NCBI RefSeq assembly: GCF_002741015.1
Contig: NZ_CP016616.1
Span: 541,501-605,500 of the forward strand
DNA length: 64,000 nt
DNA from: Microvirga ossetica
Lineage (GTDB): Bacteria > Pseudomonadota > Alphaproteobacteria > Rhizobiales > Beijerinckiaceae
Direction: 5' to 3'
Below, in pieces: positions 44,692 through 53,816 of the stretch. Made by a program: the position numbers and the translations under genes. Numbering within the stretch: the first letter of the stretch is position 1; the number at the start of each line of letters is the position of its first letter. The notes under the pieces are model-generated. The model saw only the letters and a list, made by a program, of their open reading frames with translations, was not told where the DNA came from and did no database searches.

Positions 44692-45383
44692 GCTTCCCAG
44701 TCATAGGGAGATATGATACGCGCGCTCTCGTCGTTCGGAACGGCATTCCGCCACCGAATGCCGCAGTTGCGGAGAGTATCCTTGATCACGGCCGTGCATT
44801 CAGCTTCCGTCATGAAAGGCTGGTGCGGCACCAGAACACGCTCGATCACATGCGTCAGGCATCGCCTCGCGAACTCCTCCGCCGCGGCATAGCTGTTGAT
44901 GATCTGAATACCGTTGGAAGCCGAGTTGACGTCGAGATAAGCAGCGATCCCTTCCACGGTTTGGCCTAGACTTTTCCGGAGGAACTCCTCTCCCAGTTGA
45001 GGAAATCGGCCAAGCGCTCCGATGATCAGGCGCAAGGTGGAGATGGTGGCCGGATTGTTCAGGGTGTCGAGCATGGCCATCCCTATCTGCTGCAAGGCGG
45101 AGCACGGGTTGGGATCGTCCGGATCGATGCTCGGCAGCACCTGCGCGATCCTCTCCGCTTCTGCGGCAACCAGCGAGTTGAACAGGACATCCTTGCTTTC
45201 GAAGTGGTGATAGATCGCCCCCTTCGAGACGCCGGACTGATTGATGATCTGGTCGATGCTTGCGGCAGCATAGCCGTTCAGAAGGAAGACCTGACGGGCG
45301 CCGTCCAGGATCTTACTCTTCGTGAGCGTGCTCCTGAGATCATGAGGGCGCCTGTCGCTGTGAGGCGGATTGTTGCTGGGCAT
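44688..45383 (-). CDS. TetR-family regulator
   Basis: 231 residues from the ATG at 45383 (GGAG 8 bases upstream). The N-terminal HTH is TKSKILDGARQVFLLNGYAA followed by ASIDQIINQSGVSKGAIYHH and FESKDVLFNSLV. The C-terminal two-thirds is the variable ligand domain, with a TetR_C-type MAMLDTLNNPATISTLRLI. It follows the RND pump gene on the same strand by about 140 bases, so it probably belongs to the efflux locus and represses it until a toxic ligand binds. A hairpin at 45418-45444 lies between the two genes. Confidence 0.88.
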   Translation of the reverse strand: MPSNNPPHSDRRPHDLRSTLTKSKILDGARQVFLLNGYAAASIDQIINQSGVSKGAIYHHFESKDVLFNSLVAAEAERIAQVLPSIDPDDPNPCSALQQIGMAMLDTLNNPATISTLRLIIGALGRFPQLGEEFLRKSLGQTVEGIAAYLDVNSASNGIQIINSYAAAEEFARRCLTHVIERVLVPHQPFMTEAECTAVIKDTLRNCGIRWRNAVPNDESARIISPYDWEA

Positions 45384-45417
45384 GGGATTCGCTCCTCTTT
45401 TGCATGCAGGGGGTGTG

Positions 45418-45444
45418 GCCCCGGCGGCTTGCGGCCGCCGGGGC
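45418..45444. terminator. perfect 11-bp hairpin between RND pump and TetR genes
   Basis: GCCCCGGCGGC (45418-45428) and GCCGCCGGGGC (45434-45444) pair exactly over a 5-nt loop. There is no T-run, so it may attenuate transcription or block RNA decay rather than fully terminate. Confidence 0.4.
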
Positions 45445-45525
45445 TTGGGCGGACGTTCGCGCGGACCAAGGCGCGGGGGGCGCAGGGCCACGGTCCGGAA
45501 CGCCTGCCAATCGGGTCAGCGCGGT

Positions 45526-48500
45526 CTACGCCGGCTCATGCGTCTTCTCTGGTTCATGCACCGCTTCTGTGGTTGGCGGTTCCGCCTTGGACTGGGAGGG
45601 CGCCTTGATCCGGAACCAGGCTACGTACAACGCCGGCAGAAACACGAGGGTCAACGCCGTGCCCACGATGATCCCGCCCATCATGGCGTAGGCCATCGGC
45701 CCCCAGAACACCTCGCGTGAGATCGGGATCAGCGCCAGGCTCGCAGCCGCCGCGGTCAGCAGGATCGGCCGCGTCCGGTGCATGGTGGCCTCGACCACGG
45801 CCTCCCACGGGGCCCGGCCCTCCCGCCGCAGATCCTCGATCTGCACGACCAGGATCACCGAGTTGCGGATCAGGATGCCGACCAGCGCCAGTACCCCCAG
45901 GATGGCCACGAAGCCCATGGGAGCCCCGCTCGGCAGCATCGCCGCCACCACGCCGATCAGCCCGAGCGGAGCCACCGCCACCACCAGAAACAGCCGCGAG
46001 AAGCTCTGCAACTGAAGCATCAGGATCGTTGCCATGACGAACAGCATGAGCGGGACCACCGCCGTGATCGGCCCCTGGGACTTGGCGCTCTCCTCCACGG
46101 GGCCAGCCACCGCCACCCCGTAGCCAGCCGGAAGCGTGCGAACGAACTCCTGCACCTTCGGCTCAAGCTGCTGGACGATCGTCGCCGGCTGGGTTGCATC
46201 GACGATGCTGCCCCGGATCGTGATCGCCGGCAGGCGGCTGCGCCGCCAGATGACAGGCTGCTCGAGCTCATAATGGAAGGTCGCGACCGCCGCCAGCGGC
46301 ACGGACTGGCCATTCTTGCCCGGCAATTGCAGGTTCTGGAGCGTCTCGATGGATTGCCGCTCGGCGGCGCGCGCCCGGCCCACCACGTCGACCAGATAGA
46401 TCGCGTCGCGGACCTGGGTGATGCTCGTGCCGCCGACGACGCTGTTGAGGGCACCTGCGATGTCCTGCGAGGTCACGCCGAGCTGGCGGGCCTTATCCTG
46501 GAGCACGTCGACCTTCACCACCCGGGCAGGCTCATTCCAGTTGAAGCCGATGTTGGTGACCCGGGGGTGCTCGCCCACGAGAGCTGCGAGTTGCTGCGCC
46601 AGGTCGCGCACTTTCTGGACGTCCGGCCCACTGAGCCGGTACTGCACCGGGCGTCCGGCCGGCGGCCCCACCGCCAGAAGATCCGTGTACACATCCAGGC
46701 CGGCAAATTCCTGTCGGGCCCAGGTCTTGATCTTGGCCCGGAGGCGCTCGCGGGCCTCGATGCTTTTGGTCACAATGACCATCTGGCCGTAGTTGGGGTT
46801 CGACGGCTGCGGGTCGAAGGCGAGAATGAACCGCACAGCGCTCTGGCCGACATAGGACGACCAGTGATCGATGTCAGGATCGCCCGCGAGCTTGGCCTCG
46901 AAGCGGTCCATCTGTGCCTTCGTGTCGGTAATCGCGGCGTTCTGCGGCAGCGTGAAGTCGACGAGGAGTTCGTTGCGATCTGAAGACGGAAAGAACTGCT
47001 GCTCGACGAACTTCATGCCGTAGAGGGAGACGCCGAACATCGCCACCGTCACGCCGATGGTTAGCCAGCGCCAGCGCATGGCGCCGACGAGGACGCGCGA
47101 GAACGCCGTCATGAGGCGGCTCGGCTTGTCGTGATGCTTCTTCATCGTCTTCGGCAGCAGCGTCACGCCGAGCAGGGGCGTGAACACCACCGCGACGATC
47201 CACGACAGCAACAGCGAGGCCGCGATCACCACGAACAGCGTGAAGGTGAACTCGCCCGCGTTGCTGCTGTTGAGACCGACCGGGATGAAGCTTGCAACGG
47301 TGACGAGCGTGCCGGTGAGCATTGGGAACGCGGTCGAGGTGTAGACGGCGGTGGCAGCCTTGCGCAGCGTGTCGCCGGCCTCCAGCCGCGCCACCATCAT
47401 CTCGACGGCGATCATAGCATCGTCGACTAGGAGGCCGAGCGCGATGATGAGAGCGCCAAGCGAAATGCGCTGCAGCGAGATGCCGGTATACTGCATGACC
47501 ACGAAGGTCATGGCCAGCACGAGCGGGATCGACAGCGCGACCACGAACCCGGCTCGCATGCCCAGGCTCAGGAAGCTGACCACCAGCACGATTGCGACGG
47601 CCTCGAACAAGGCCTTGGTGAAGCCGCCGACTGCCTCCTCGACCACGATGGGCTGATCGGCCACGAGATGCACGCCGACGCCGATGGGCAATTCGGCGAT
47701 GATCTTGTCCATCTGCTCCTGCAACGCCTCGCCGAAGTGCAGCAGGTTGGCGCCTGTCTTCATGCCGATGGCCAGGCCGATGGCAGGCTGGCCCTTGAAC
47801 CGAAACAAGGCCTGCGGCGGGTCGACGTAGCCGCGGCTGATGGCGGCGACATCGCTGAGGCGGAAGAAACGGTCGTTGATGCGCAGATTGAGGTCGCGCA
47901 GGCTCTCCTCCGAGGTGAACTGCCCGGTCACCCGGACGCTGATGCGCTCAGGACCGGCCTGGATGACGCCGGACGGGGTGATCGCATTCTGGGCCTGGAG
48001 CGTCTGGATGACGTCCTGCTGGCTGATACCGAGGGCCGCCATCTCGCGCGTCGAGAATTCCAGGAAGATCGCCTCGTCCTGGGCGCCGATCAGGTTGACC
48101 TTGCCGACATTCGGCACCGTGAGAACCTTGGCCCGCACGCCCTCGACATAGTCGCGCATCTGCCGCTGCGTCAGCCCATCCGCGGTGAACGCGTAGACGT
48201 TGCCATACACGTCGCCGAAGTCGTCGTTGAAGCCGGGACCTACGACGCCTTGGGGAAACTCCCGTTTGACGTCGTTGATCATGTTCCGGACTCTTACCCA
48301 GACACCCGGCACGTCGCGGCTTTTGACTGTGTCCTTCAGGTTGACATAAATCACGGTCTGGCCCGGCGTGGTCTGGCTGCGGGTGTAGTCGAGGGAGTCG
48401 AGCTCCTCGAGCTTCTTCTCGATCCGATCGGTGACCTGGAGCGAGGTTTCCTCGACGGTCGCACCGGGCCACTGGGCCGCAATCACCATCGTCTTGATGG

Positions 48501-48633
48501 TGAAGGAAGGATCTTCCTCACGCCCCAAGTTGATGTAGGCGAAGATGCCGGCGATGCCGAACACGATCATGAAGTACCAGACGAGGGAGCGGTGCTCGAG
48601 CGCCCAGTCGGACAGGTTGAAGCGGCTGTTCAT
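45526..48633 (-). CDS. RND efflux pump inner-membrane protein
   Basis: 1035 residues, about twelve membrane helices with two large periplasmic loops. The start MNSRFNLSDWALEHRSLVWY is typical. Motifs include GREEDPSFTIKTMVIAAQWP, the helix-4 region GLLVDDAMIAVEMMVARLEA (the proton-relay Asp pair), and LLSWIVAVVFTPLLGVTLLP, with a second-half FVAILGVLALVGILIRNSVI. This family (HAE1/AcrB-like) pumps hydrophobic drugs using the proton gradient. The start overlaps the adaptor stop by 4 bases (ATGA). Two adaptor genes precede it, the arrangement seen in TriABC. Outer-membrane partner not in the window. Confidence 0.93.
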   Translation of the reverse strand: MNSRFNLSDWALEHRSLVWYFMIVFGIAGIFAYINLGREEDPSFTIKTMVIAAQWPGATVEETSLQVTDRIEKKLEELDSLDYTRSQTTPGQTVIYVNLKDTVKSRDVPGVWVRVRNMINDVKREFPQGVVGPGFNDDFGDVYGNVYAFTADGLTQRQMRDYVEGVRAKVLTVPNVGKVNLIGAQDEAIFLEFSTREMAALGISQQDVIQTLQAQNAITPSGVIQAGPERISVRVTGQFTSEESLRDLNLRINDRFFRLSDVAAISRGYVDPPQALFRFKGQPAIGLAIGMKTGANLLHFGEALQEQMDKIIAELPIGVGVHLVADQPIVVEEAVGGFTKALFEAVAIVLVVSFLSLGMRAGFVVALSIPLVLAMTFVVMQYTGISLQRISLGALIIALGLLVDDAMIAVEMMVARLEAGDTLRKAATAVYTSTAFPMLTGTLVTVASFIPVGLNSSNAGEFTFTLFVVIAASLLLSWIVAVVFTPLLGVTLLPKTMKKHHDKPSRLMTAFSRVLVGAMRWRWLTIGVTVAMFGVSLYGMKFVEQQFFPSSDRNELLVDFTLPQNAAITDTKAQMDRFEAKLAGDPDIDHWSSYVGQSAVRFILAFDPQPSNPNYGQMVIVTKSIEARERLRAKIKTWARQEFAGLDVYTDLLAVGPPAGRPVQYRLSGPDVQKVRDLAQQLAALVGEHPRVTNIGFNWNEPARVVKVDVLQDKARQLGVTSQDIAGALNSVVGGTSITQVRDAIYLVDVVGRARAAERQSIETLQNLQLPGKNGQSVPLAAVATFHYELEQPVIWRRSRLPAITIRGSIVDATQPATIVQQLEPKVQEFVRTLPAGYGVAVAGPVEESAKSQGPITAVVPLMLFVMATILMLQLQSFSRLFLVVAVAPLGLIGVVAAMLPSGAPMGFVAILGVLALVGILIRNSVILVVQIEDLRREGRAPWEAVVEATMHRTRPILLTAAAASLALIPISREVFWGPMAYAMMGGIIVGTALTLVFLPALYVAWFRIKAPSQSKAEPPTTEAVHEPEKTHEPA

Positions 48634-49709
48634 TGGGAGGACTCGTCTGCGATCTTGACTGTTTGATTGGGGGTCAGGCTGTTCGCGCCGGCGGTAACCA
48701 CGCGCGTGCCGCGGGTAAGTCCGTTCAGAACCCAGACGGAGGATCCGTCCCGGGCGACAATCGTCACGTCCCGGGTCGACACCGTCCGGGTGGCCGGATC
48801 GACGACCCAGACCATCGTCCTGCCGTCGCGTTCCAGCAGGGCCGAGGCCGGCAGCTCGATGCGGGAGGCAGCCTGTCTCGTGACCGAGGCGGTGATCGTC
48901 GTTCCGAGCCGAAAACTCTCGGGTGGGCTGTCGAGGGTGATCCGCACCCGCAGCGTGCGGGTGGCGGGATCCGCCTGTGGCGCGATCTCCCGCACGGACC
49001 CGGCAGCCCGCACCGAGGGATCTACTTGCAGGGCGATGTCGAAGCGGGCTCCCGGCCTGAGATCCCGCCCAATGCTCTCGGGCAGGTCGACGACCGCCTC
49101 CCGGATGTCCGGGCGAGCGACCGAGACGACCGCCTGCCCCGGCTGGACCACCTGCCCGAGTTCCGCCGCGGTGGCGGTGACCACCCCGTCGGAATCGGCG
49201 CGAAGCTCGGCGTAGCCGAGCTGCTCCTCGGCCTTGTCGAGGTTTGCCCTGGCGCTCGTGACGCCGGCCTCCGCGGACTCGCGGGCTTGCTTGGCAGCAT
49301 CGTACTGCGCCTGGGTGGTGATGTTCTGCTGCAGCAGCGTGCGCTGGCGGGCCTCGGTCGAAGCGGCATTCTCGAGGCGGGCGGTCGCGCTGGCCAGGTC
49401 GGCCTGCGCCGACCGCACCGCCAGCTGATAGGTGAGCGGGTCGAGCGTGGCCAGGCGCTGCCCCTTCCTGACGACGTCGCTCACATTGACGTCACGGCTG
49501 ATGACGCGCCCGAGCACCCGAAAGCCGAGATCGGACTTGTACCGGGGCTCGACGATTCCGGCGAAACCCACGGTCCGCGCCGTCTGCGGGGCAGCGAAAA
49601 CGGTGAGAACGGGTCGGGGCGCCGTCGTCTCGGCATGATGCTCTTCCTGGCAGGCGGCGAGCAGGCCGATCATACTCAGAGCAGTCAGGGATGTCCGGAT
49701 AGGGTTCAT
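48630..49709 (-). CDS. RND efflux periplasmic adaptor lipoprotein (second adaptor)
   Basis: 359 residues. Lipobox LLAAC puts the lipidated Cys at residue 20. The order is typical for membrane fusion proteins: barrel-sandwich start (FAGIVEPRYKSDLGFRVLGR, VISRDVNVSDVVRKGQRLA), a long helical hairpin (SAQADLASATARLENAAS, ARQRTLLQQNITTQAQYDAA), then beta-barrel and membrane-proximal domains ending TRGTRVVTAGANSLTPNQTV. It joins the inner pump to an outer-membrane channel. It overlaps its neighbours on both sides by 4 bases. Confidence 0.92.
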   Translation of the reverse strand: MNPIRTSLTALSMIGLLAACQEEHHAETTAPRPVLTVFAAPQTARTVGFAGIVEPRYKSDLGFRVLGRVISRDVNVSDVVRKGQRLATLDPLTYQLAVRSAQADLASATARLENAASTEARQRTLLQQNITTQAQYDAAKQARESAEAGVTSARANLDKAEEQLGYAELRADSDGVVTATAAELGQVVQPGQAVVSVARPDIREAVVDLPESIGRDLRPGARFDIALQVDPSVRAAGSVREIAPQADPATRTLRVRITLDSPPESFRLGTTITASVTRQAASRIELPASALLERDGRTMVWVVDPATRTVSTRDVTIVARDGSSVWVLNGLTRGTRVVTAGANSLTPNQTVKIADESSQ

Positions 49710-50803
49710 GAGGTCGCTCCCTCGGTGAAGGCAACAACCTGGTTGGGCCGCAGCAACTGCACCCCCGCGGTGACGACGATCTCACCGGGCTGGAGCCCCT
49801 CCCGCACGATGACCTTTCCGGTCTCATAGCCTTCAACCGTGATCGGCCTCAGCGACACTGTCTTGGTCCGAGGGTCGACGATCCAAAAGGCCGGCTGGCC
49901 GTTTCCACTCGAGAGAGCGCTCCACGGCACCATCACGAGCTTGCGGGTCTGGAACCGGCCCTCGCCGACCACGGCGGCCCCGAGTGTCATCGCTGCCGGC
50001 GGATGCTCGATGGCGACCTTGGCCCTGACGGTTCCGGTTGCCCTGTCCACGGTCGGGGAGATCTCACGCACGGTGCCCTTGGCCATCACGGCCGGATCGG
50101 ACACCAGCGTCAGCGCAATGGTGGGATTGCCGAGCTCGCGAGTGAAGATCGACTCGTAGACGTTGAAGACCGCGTCGCGCGGCCCGTCCTGGGCGATCGA
50201 GAAGACGGTCTGCGCCACCTGCACGACCTGCCCAGCCTCAGCATTGCGGGCCGTGACGACCCCAGGGGCGCCTGCTCTCAGCACCGTGTCGGAAAGATGG
50301 TCGCGGGCGGTGCCGAACTGGGCCCGTGCGGTGTCGAGTGCGGCCTGCGCCATACGGAACGCTTCCTGAGCTTGATCGTGCTCCCGCTTTGTTGTGTAGC
50401 CCTGGGCGAGCAGCGCCTTCTGGCGTTCGTAGCTGGAGGTCGCCTGGCGGAGAATGGCCTCGGCGGACTGGACGGCGGCAGCGGCGGCGGTCACCGTCGC
50501 CTGTTGCTGCTGCGGGTCGAGTCGGGCCAGCACTTGATCGGCAGTCACGCGGTCGCCAACGTTGACCAGGCGCTCGGTGATGCGACCGCCCACCTGAAAG
50601 GACAGGTCGCTCTCGACCTGTGCGCGGACTTCGCCGGTCAGCCGCACCGTTGGTGCATAGTCGCTCAGCCGAGCCGTCTCGACCTGAATCATGATCGGAG
50701 GATTCTCCGGGCGGCTGGTCTGTTGCTGACAGGCCGTCAAACCCGTCACGGCAAGCATTGCCGTCCACAGGACCGAACTGCGCCATCGACTATCATATTG
50801 CAT
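49706..50803 (-). CDS. RND efflux periplasmic adaptor lipoprotein (first adaptor)
   Basis: 365 residues. A lipobox (GLTAC) gives Cys25 as the lipid site. It has the adaptor layout: VRLTGEVRAQVESDLSFQVG, GRITERLVNVGDRVTADQVL, then the helical hairpin (AEAILRQATSSYERQKALLA), and a C-terminal barrel ending IVVTAGVQLLRPNQVVAF. It differs clearly from the second adaptor, so the pair probably forms a mixed hexamer as in TriA/TriB. It is the first gene of the operon; the upstream region holds copy A of the LysR promoter repeat. Confidence 0.92.
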   Translation of the reverse strand: MQYDSRWRSSVLWTAMLAVTGLTACQQQTSRPENPPIMIQVETARLSDYAPTVRLTGEVRAQVESDLSFQVGGRITERLVNVGDRVTADQVLARLDPQQQQATVTAAAAAVQSAEAILRQATSSYERQKALLAQGYTTKREHDQAQEAFRMAQAALDTARAQFGTARDHLSDTVLRAGAPGVVTARNAEAGQVVQVAQTVFSIAQDGPRDAVFNVYESIFTRELGNPTIALTLVSDPAVMAKGTVREISPTVDRATGTVRAKVAIEHPPAAMTLGAAVVGEGRFQTRKLVMVPWSALSSGNGQPAFWIVDPRTKTVSLRPITVEGYETGKVIVREGLQPGEIVVTAGVQLLRPNQVVAFTEGATS

Positions 50804-50873
50804 CGCATACCCTTCCGCTGGTGTGGTCAGGAACGACTGCCCATGAGGTCGGGATAGATTTATTATGTTGGTC

Positions 50874-50942
50874 GGTCCAATATATTGTTTTTGGAATTTC
50901 GATTGGAAAAATATATTAATGGATCTGGGTTAGCTCCGGGAC
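50874..50942 (+). promoter_or_regulatory. LysR promoter repeat, copy A (upstream of efflux operon)
   Basis: GGTCCAATATATTGTT, then a spacer with TTTCGATTGG, then ATATATTAATGGATCTG. It aligns base for base with copies B (52670) and C (57886). The former LysR start follows (ATG GAT CTG) but is broken by a stop at the fifth codon, so only the promoter and a few codons remain. The efflux operon starts about 70 bases away in the opposite direction. I infer that the intact LysR at 52715 may bind here. Confidence 0.6.
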
Positions 50943-51012
50943 TCGCGCGCCCGCTGGATTGGTTGTCCAAAGGCGACAGCGACAGGGGTTATGCCTCACC
51001 CTGTGCGGGCAA

Positions 51013-52620
51013 TCATGACCGCGCCGCATCCACGAAGGCCGCCTCAACCCGCACGCGCAATCCTTCTGGTGCGAAGGCTACCTCAACCTCCCCGCCGAGC
51101 TGACGGCTGAGCACTCGCTCCAGCAGCGTTGTTCCGAAGCCCTTGCGGTCCGGCACGGCCACGGGGGGGCCGCCTTGCTCCATCCATTCGAACCGGATCT
51201 TGCTCTTCTCGACGTCCGCGGCAGGCAAGCTCCATGTGACATGAACGCGTCCCTGCGGACTGGAAAGTGCTCCATATTTCGCCGCGTTTGTCGTCAGCTC
51301 ATGTACCGCCATCCCAACAGCCAGAGTGAGGTGGGAAGGCATGTCCAGGTCCGGCCCGGTCAGGATGCCGCGTGTGCCGGTCTGATCGTCATAAGGCTCG
51401 AGCTCACTGCGCAGAATATCCCGTAGCTGCACGCCCGCCATTTCGTTGTCGAACAAGAGTGTGTGGGTCTGTGCGAGGGACATGATCCTCTGGGTCAAGG
51501 AATCCCTGAAGTTCTGAATCGAGGGCGCGTTGCGGGCCGTGGAGTTCACCAAGGCCTGCACCGTGCTTAGTGTGTTCTTCACCCGGTGATGGAGCTCGCG
51601 CATGAGCAAGGCCTGCTGCTCCTCCAGACGCTTCTTCTCGCTCATGTCAGAGAACATGCCCAATGCACCCGAGACCTGCCCCAACTCGTCACGCAGGGCG
51701 CTGGTGGCGGCCAAGACGGGAATGGCCGCACCGTCCTTACGCCGAAAGCGGATCTCGAACTGCTCGAATTCGCCTGCAAGATTGCGGCCAACCCGCTCGC
51801 GGTGGTTCGGCTCATCCTCGGGGAAGGTGAACTCCAGCGCCGAACGCCCGATCATCTCGTCCGGGGTACAGCCCAGCATGGCCGCCATGCGGGCATTCAC
51901 GAACTGCGTCCGAGCATCCACGCCGATCAACCAGATCCCATCATTGGCGGTCTCGACAATGGTGCGGAACCGCGCCTCGCTGGCACGCAGGGCCTCTTCG
52001 ACGAGCTTGCGGTCATGGATGTCGGTGCTTGTCCCAAACCAAGCTGTGATGGCTCCTTCGGCATTCCGAACCGGAATGGCCCGGGTAAGGAACCAGCGAT
52101 ACTCACCGTCATTGCGACGGATGCGGGTCTCAATTTCGAAGTTGCATCCGCTCCGCAGCGCGGCGGTCCATGCCTCCATGCAGCAGGCCTGATCATCGGG
52201 ATGGAGCACCAACTCGGGCCAGCAGCGGACATTCTGTTCGGGTGTGATGCCACAGAAGCTGAACCATTGATCGTTGACGAAGGTAATCGTGCCGTCGGGA
52301 GCCGCGATCCAGACGATGGTTGGGATCATGTTGGCAAGGGTACGGAAACGAGCCTCGCTTTCCTCAAGGAAGTCGCCGTGCTTCCGGAGCTGGGTGATCG
52401 GGCTGTCACGAGAGAGCAGAATGCTTGTCTGGCCGTCGATATGGGCGATCTTCTCTTCCGTTGCTGCAGTCGATGTGAAGCCCGGATCGGAAGTGAGCAT
52501 CCCTGTCCGGTCATCGAGCTTTGAGGTGTCGATGACGCTCCGGCCGGTCAACCTTTCTTTAGCCGGTAGTCCGACGAGCTTGTTGTCGACGGTGCGCGGG
52601 CGGGAGATCATGGGCATCAA
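51013..52620 (-). CDS. HWE-family sensor histidine kinase with two PAS domains
   Basis: 535 residues, cytosolic. Two PAS domains (about 85-205 and 210-335) have MIPTIVWIAAPDGTITFVND and NDGIWLIGVDARTQFVNARM. The HWE-type phospho-acceptor box is LLMRELHHRVKNTLSTVQAL, with His in the HHRVKN core. The ATP domain has AVHELTTNAAKYGAL. HWE kinases are typical of Rhizobiales and often tie light, stress or redox cues to general stress control. Its promoter region contains copy B of the LysR repeat, facing the LysR gene, so the two may share regulation. Confidence 0.9.
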   Translation of the reverse strand: MMPMISRPRTVDNKLVGLPAKERLTGRSVIDTSKLDDRTGMLTSDPGFTSTAATEEKIAHIDGQTSILLSRDSPITQLRKHGDFLEESEARFRTLANMIPTIVWIAAPDGTITFVNDQWFSFCGITPEQNVRCWPELVLHPDDQACCMEAWTAALRSGCNFEIETRIRRNDGEYRWFLTRAIPVRNAEGAITAWFGTSTDIHDRKLVEEALRASEARFRTIVETANDGIWLIGVDARTQFVNARMAAMLGCTPDEMIGRSALEFTFPEDEPNHRERVGRNLAGEFEQFEIRFRRKDGAAIPVLAATSALRDELGQVSGALGMFSDMSEKKRLEEQQALLMRELHHRVKNTLSTVQALVNSTARNAPSIQNFRDSLTQRIMSLAQTHTLLFDNEMAGVQLRDILRSELEPYDDQTGTRGILTGPDLDMPSHLTLAVGMAVHELTTNAAKYGALSSPQGRVHVTWSLPAADVEKSKIRFEWMEQGGPPVAVPDRKGFGTTLLERVLSRQLGGEVEVAFAPEGLRVRVEAAFVDAARS

Positions 52621-52669
52621 TCTATCCTGTGCGAAGGCATGGATAGGGATTAGTTGCCCGTATGGCCCA

Positions 52670-52738
52670 GATCTAATATATTATTCTTAGCTTTACGATT
52701 AGAGAAACCTATCAATGGATCTGCGCCAGCTCCGGTAC
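52670..52738 (+). promoter_or_regulatory. LysR promoter repeat, copy B (intact, lysR/HWE kinase divergent region)
   Basis: GATCTAATATATTATTCTTA, then TTTACGATTAG, then CCTATCAATGGATCTGCGCC. It is the parent form because the following LysR gene is intact. The AT-rich palindromic core (AATATATT) is the most likely regulator contact. Confidence 0.65.
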
Positions 52739-53641
52739 TTCGTCGCGACCGCGGAGGAACTGCATTTTGGCCGGGCTGCGGAGCGGGTCCACATCGCGCA
52801 GCCGGCCTTGAGCATCCAGATCAAGGCCCTGGAGGACATGCTGGGTGTCCAGCTCCTCAGCCGGACCAACCGGGTGGTGACCCTGACAGAGGCGGGCCGC
52901 CTTTTCCTCAAGGAGGCCCGCCGCACCCTTGAACAGGCGCAGCATGCCGCCGTCGTGGCCCGTCGGGCCGGACGCGGCGAGATCGGTCGCATCGAAATCG
53001 GCTACTCCGCAGACACGTCTTATTCCGGGGTACTGTCAGGAGTCCTGCGGCAGTACAAGCGACGGGTTCCCGACGTCGAACTCGGGCTCCACGAACTCCA
53101 TCCGAGCACACAGATCGCACAGCTCCTGGAAGGTCGTATCCATATCGGGTTCATAGCCAACTTTGTTGACAGCCCTACCGGGAAGCTGCCGCCAGAACTG
53201 GATGCGATCCGCTTGGCGGAATGGCCGCTGAGGGTGGCGCTTCCAGCGGACCATCCTCTTGCGAAGCGGAGCCGAATTCCGCGAGAGGCACTCGCGGACG
53301 AACCGTTCATTGTCTACGTCGGATCAGACATTGAACAGGACCGCTCGTTGATCCAGATGGTGATCGGGTTCATGCCGCGTGTCGCATATGAAGTGCGGAG
53401 CGGGTTTTCTATCGTGAGCCTTGTCGGAGCCGGGTTGGGAGTGGCCATCGTTCCGTCGTCGGTCAGCTCGGTCAGCATCGGCGAGCACGTCGTCTACAGG
53501 CCCATCTCTGGCAACACGACGCAGGTCGGAACCGACGTCGTGTTCCGCCGGGACGCTGACGATCCAGCCGTGGTCAACTTCCTGGAGATCGTCCAGCCGG
53601 ATCAGCATGATACCAAAGGAAAGCGACACCGAGGCACGTGA
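52715..53641 (+). CDS. LysR-family transcriptional regulator
   Basis: 308 residues. The winged HTH starts MDLRQLRYFVATAEELHFGR and continues AAERVHIAQPALSIQIKALE. The two-lobed effector domain (about 90-295) begins GRIEIGYSADTSYSGVLSGV and includes WPLRVALPADHPLAK. LysR proteins usually regulate the divergent neighbour, here the HWE kinase gene, and respond to a small effector. Two more copies of its start region sit at the efflux operon and before the patatin cluster, so this regulator may control all three divergent promoters. Family membership is clear; target genes are inference. Confidence 0.9.
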   Translation: MDLRQLRYFVATAEELHFGRAAERVHIAQPALSIQIKALEDMLGVQLLSRTNRVVTLTEAGRLFLKEARRTLEQAQHAAVVARRAGRGEIGRIEIGYSADTSYSGVLSGVLRQYKRRVPDVELGLHELHPSTQIAQLLEGRIHIGFIANFVDSPTGKLPPELDAIRLAEWPLRVALPADHPLAKRSRIPREALADEPFIVYVGSDIEQDRSLIQMVIGFMPRVAYEVRSGFSIVSLVGAGLGVAIVPSSVSSVSIGEHVVYRPISGNTTQVGTDVVFRRDADDPAVVNFLEIVQPDQHDTKGKRHRGT

Positions 53642-53816
53642 TCCCTCAGGAAAAACCAAAGATACGTCAAGGTTCGCCGACGGAGCGTTCCCATTCAGGC
53701 CTGGATCATGGTTCCTCAGTGTTGCGGGTTGTGGCCTCGGGCAGAAAATTCCTTTCAATCTGCCCGCAGCCCTGCGAGGCGGCAGGGCACCCCATTCGGC
53801 TTCCTGGCTCGCCCTG

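Noticed and set aside
45778..46983. 401-codon plus-strand frame opposite the RND pump
   Set aside because: Antisense shadow of a well-conserved membrane protein gene; His/Asp/Arg-rich translation without domains.
48633..49829. 398-codon plus-strand frame opposite the adaptor gene
   Set aside because: Antisense shadow; adaptor motifs on the minus strand are unambiguous.
51586..52524. 312-codon plus-strand frame opposite the HWE kinase
   Set aside because: Antisense of a gene with HWE-type motifs; no domain in the translation.
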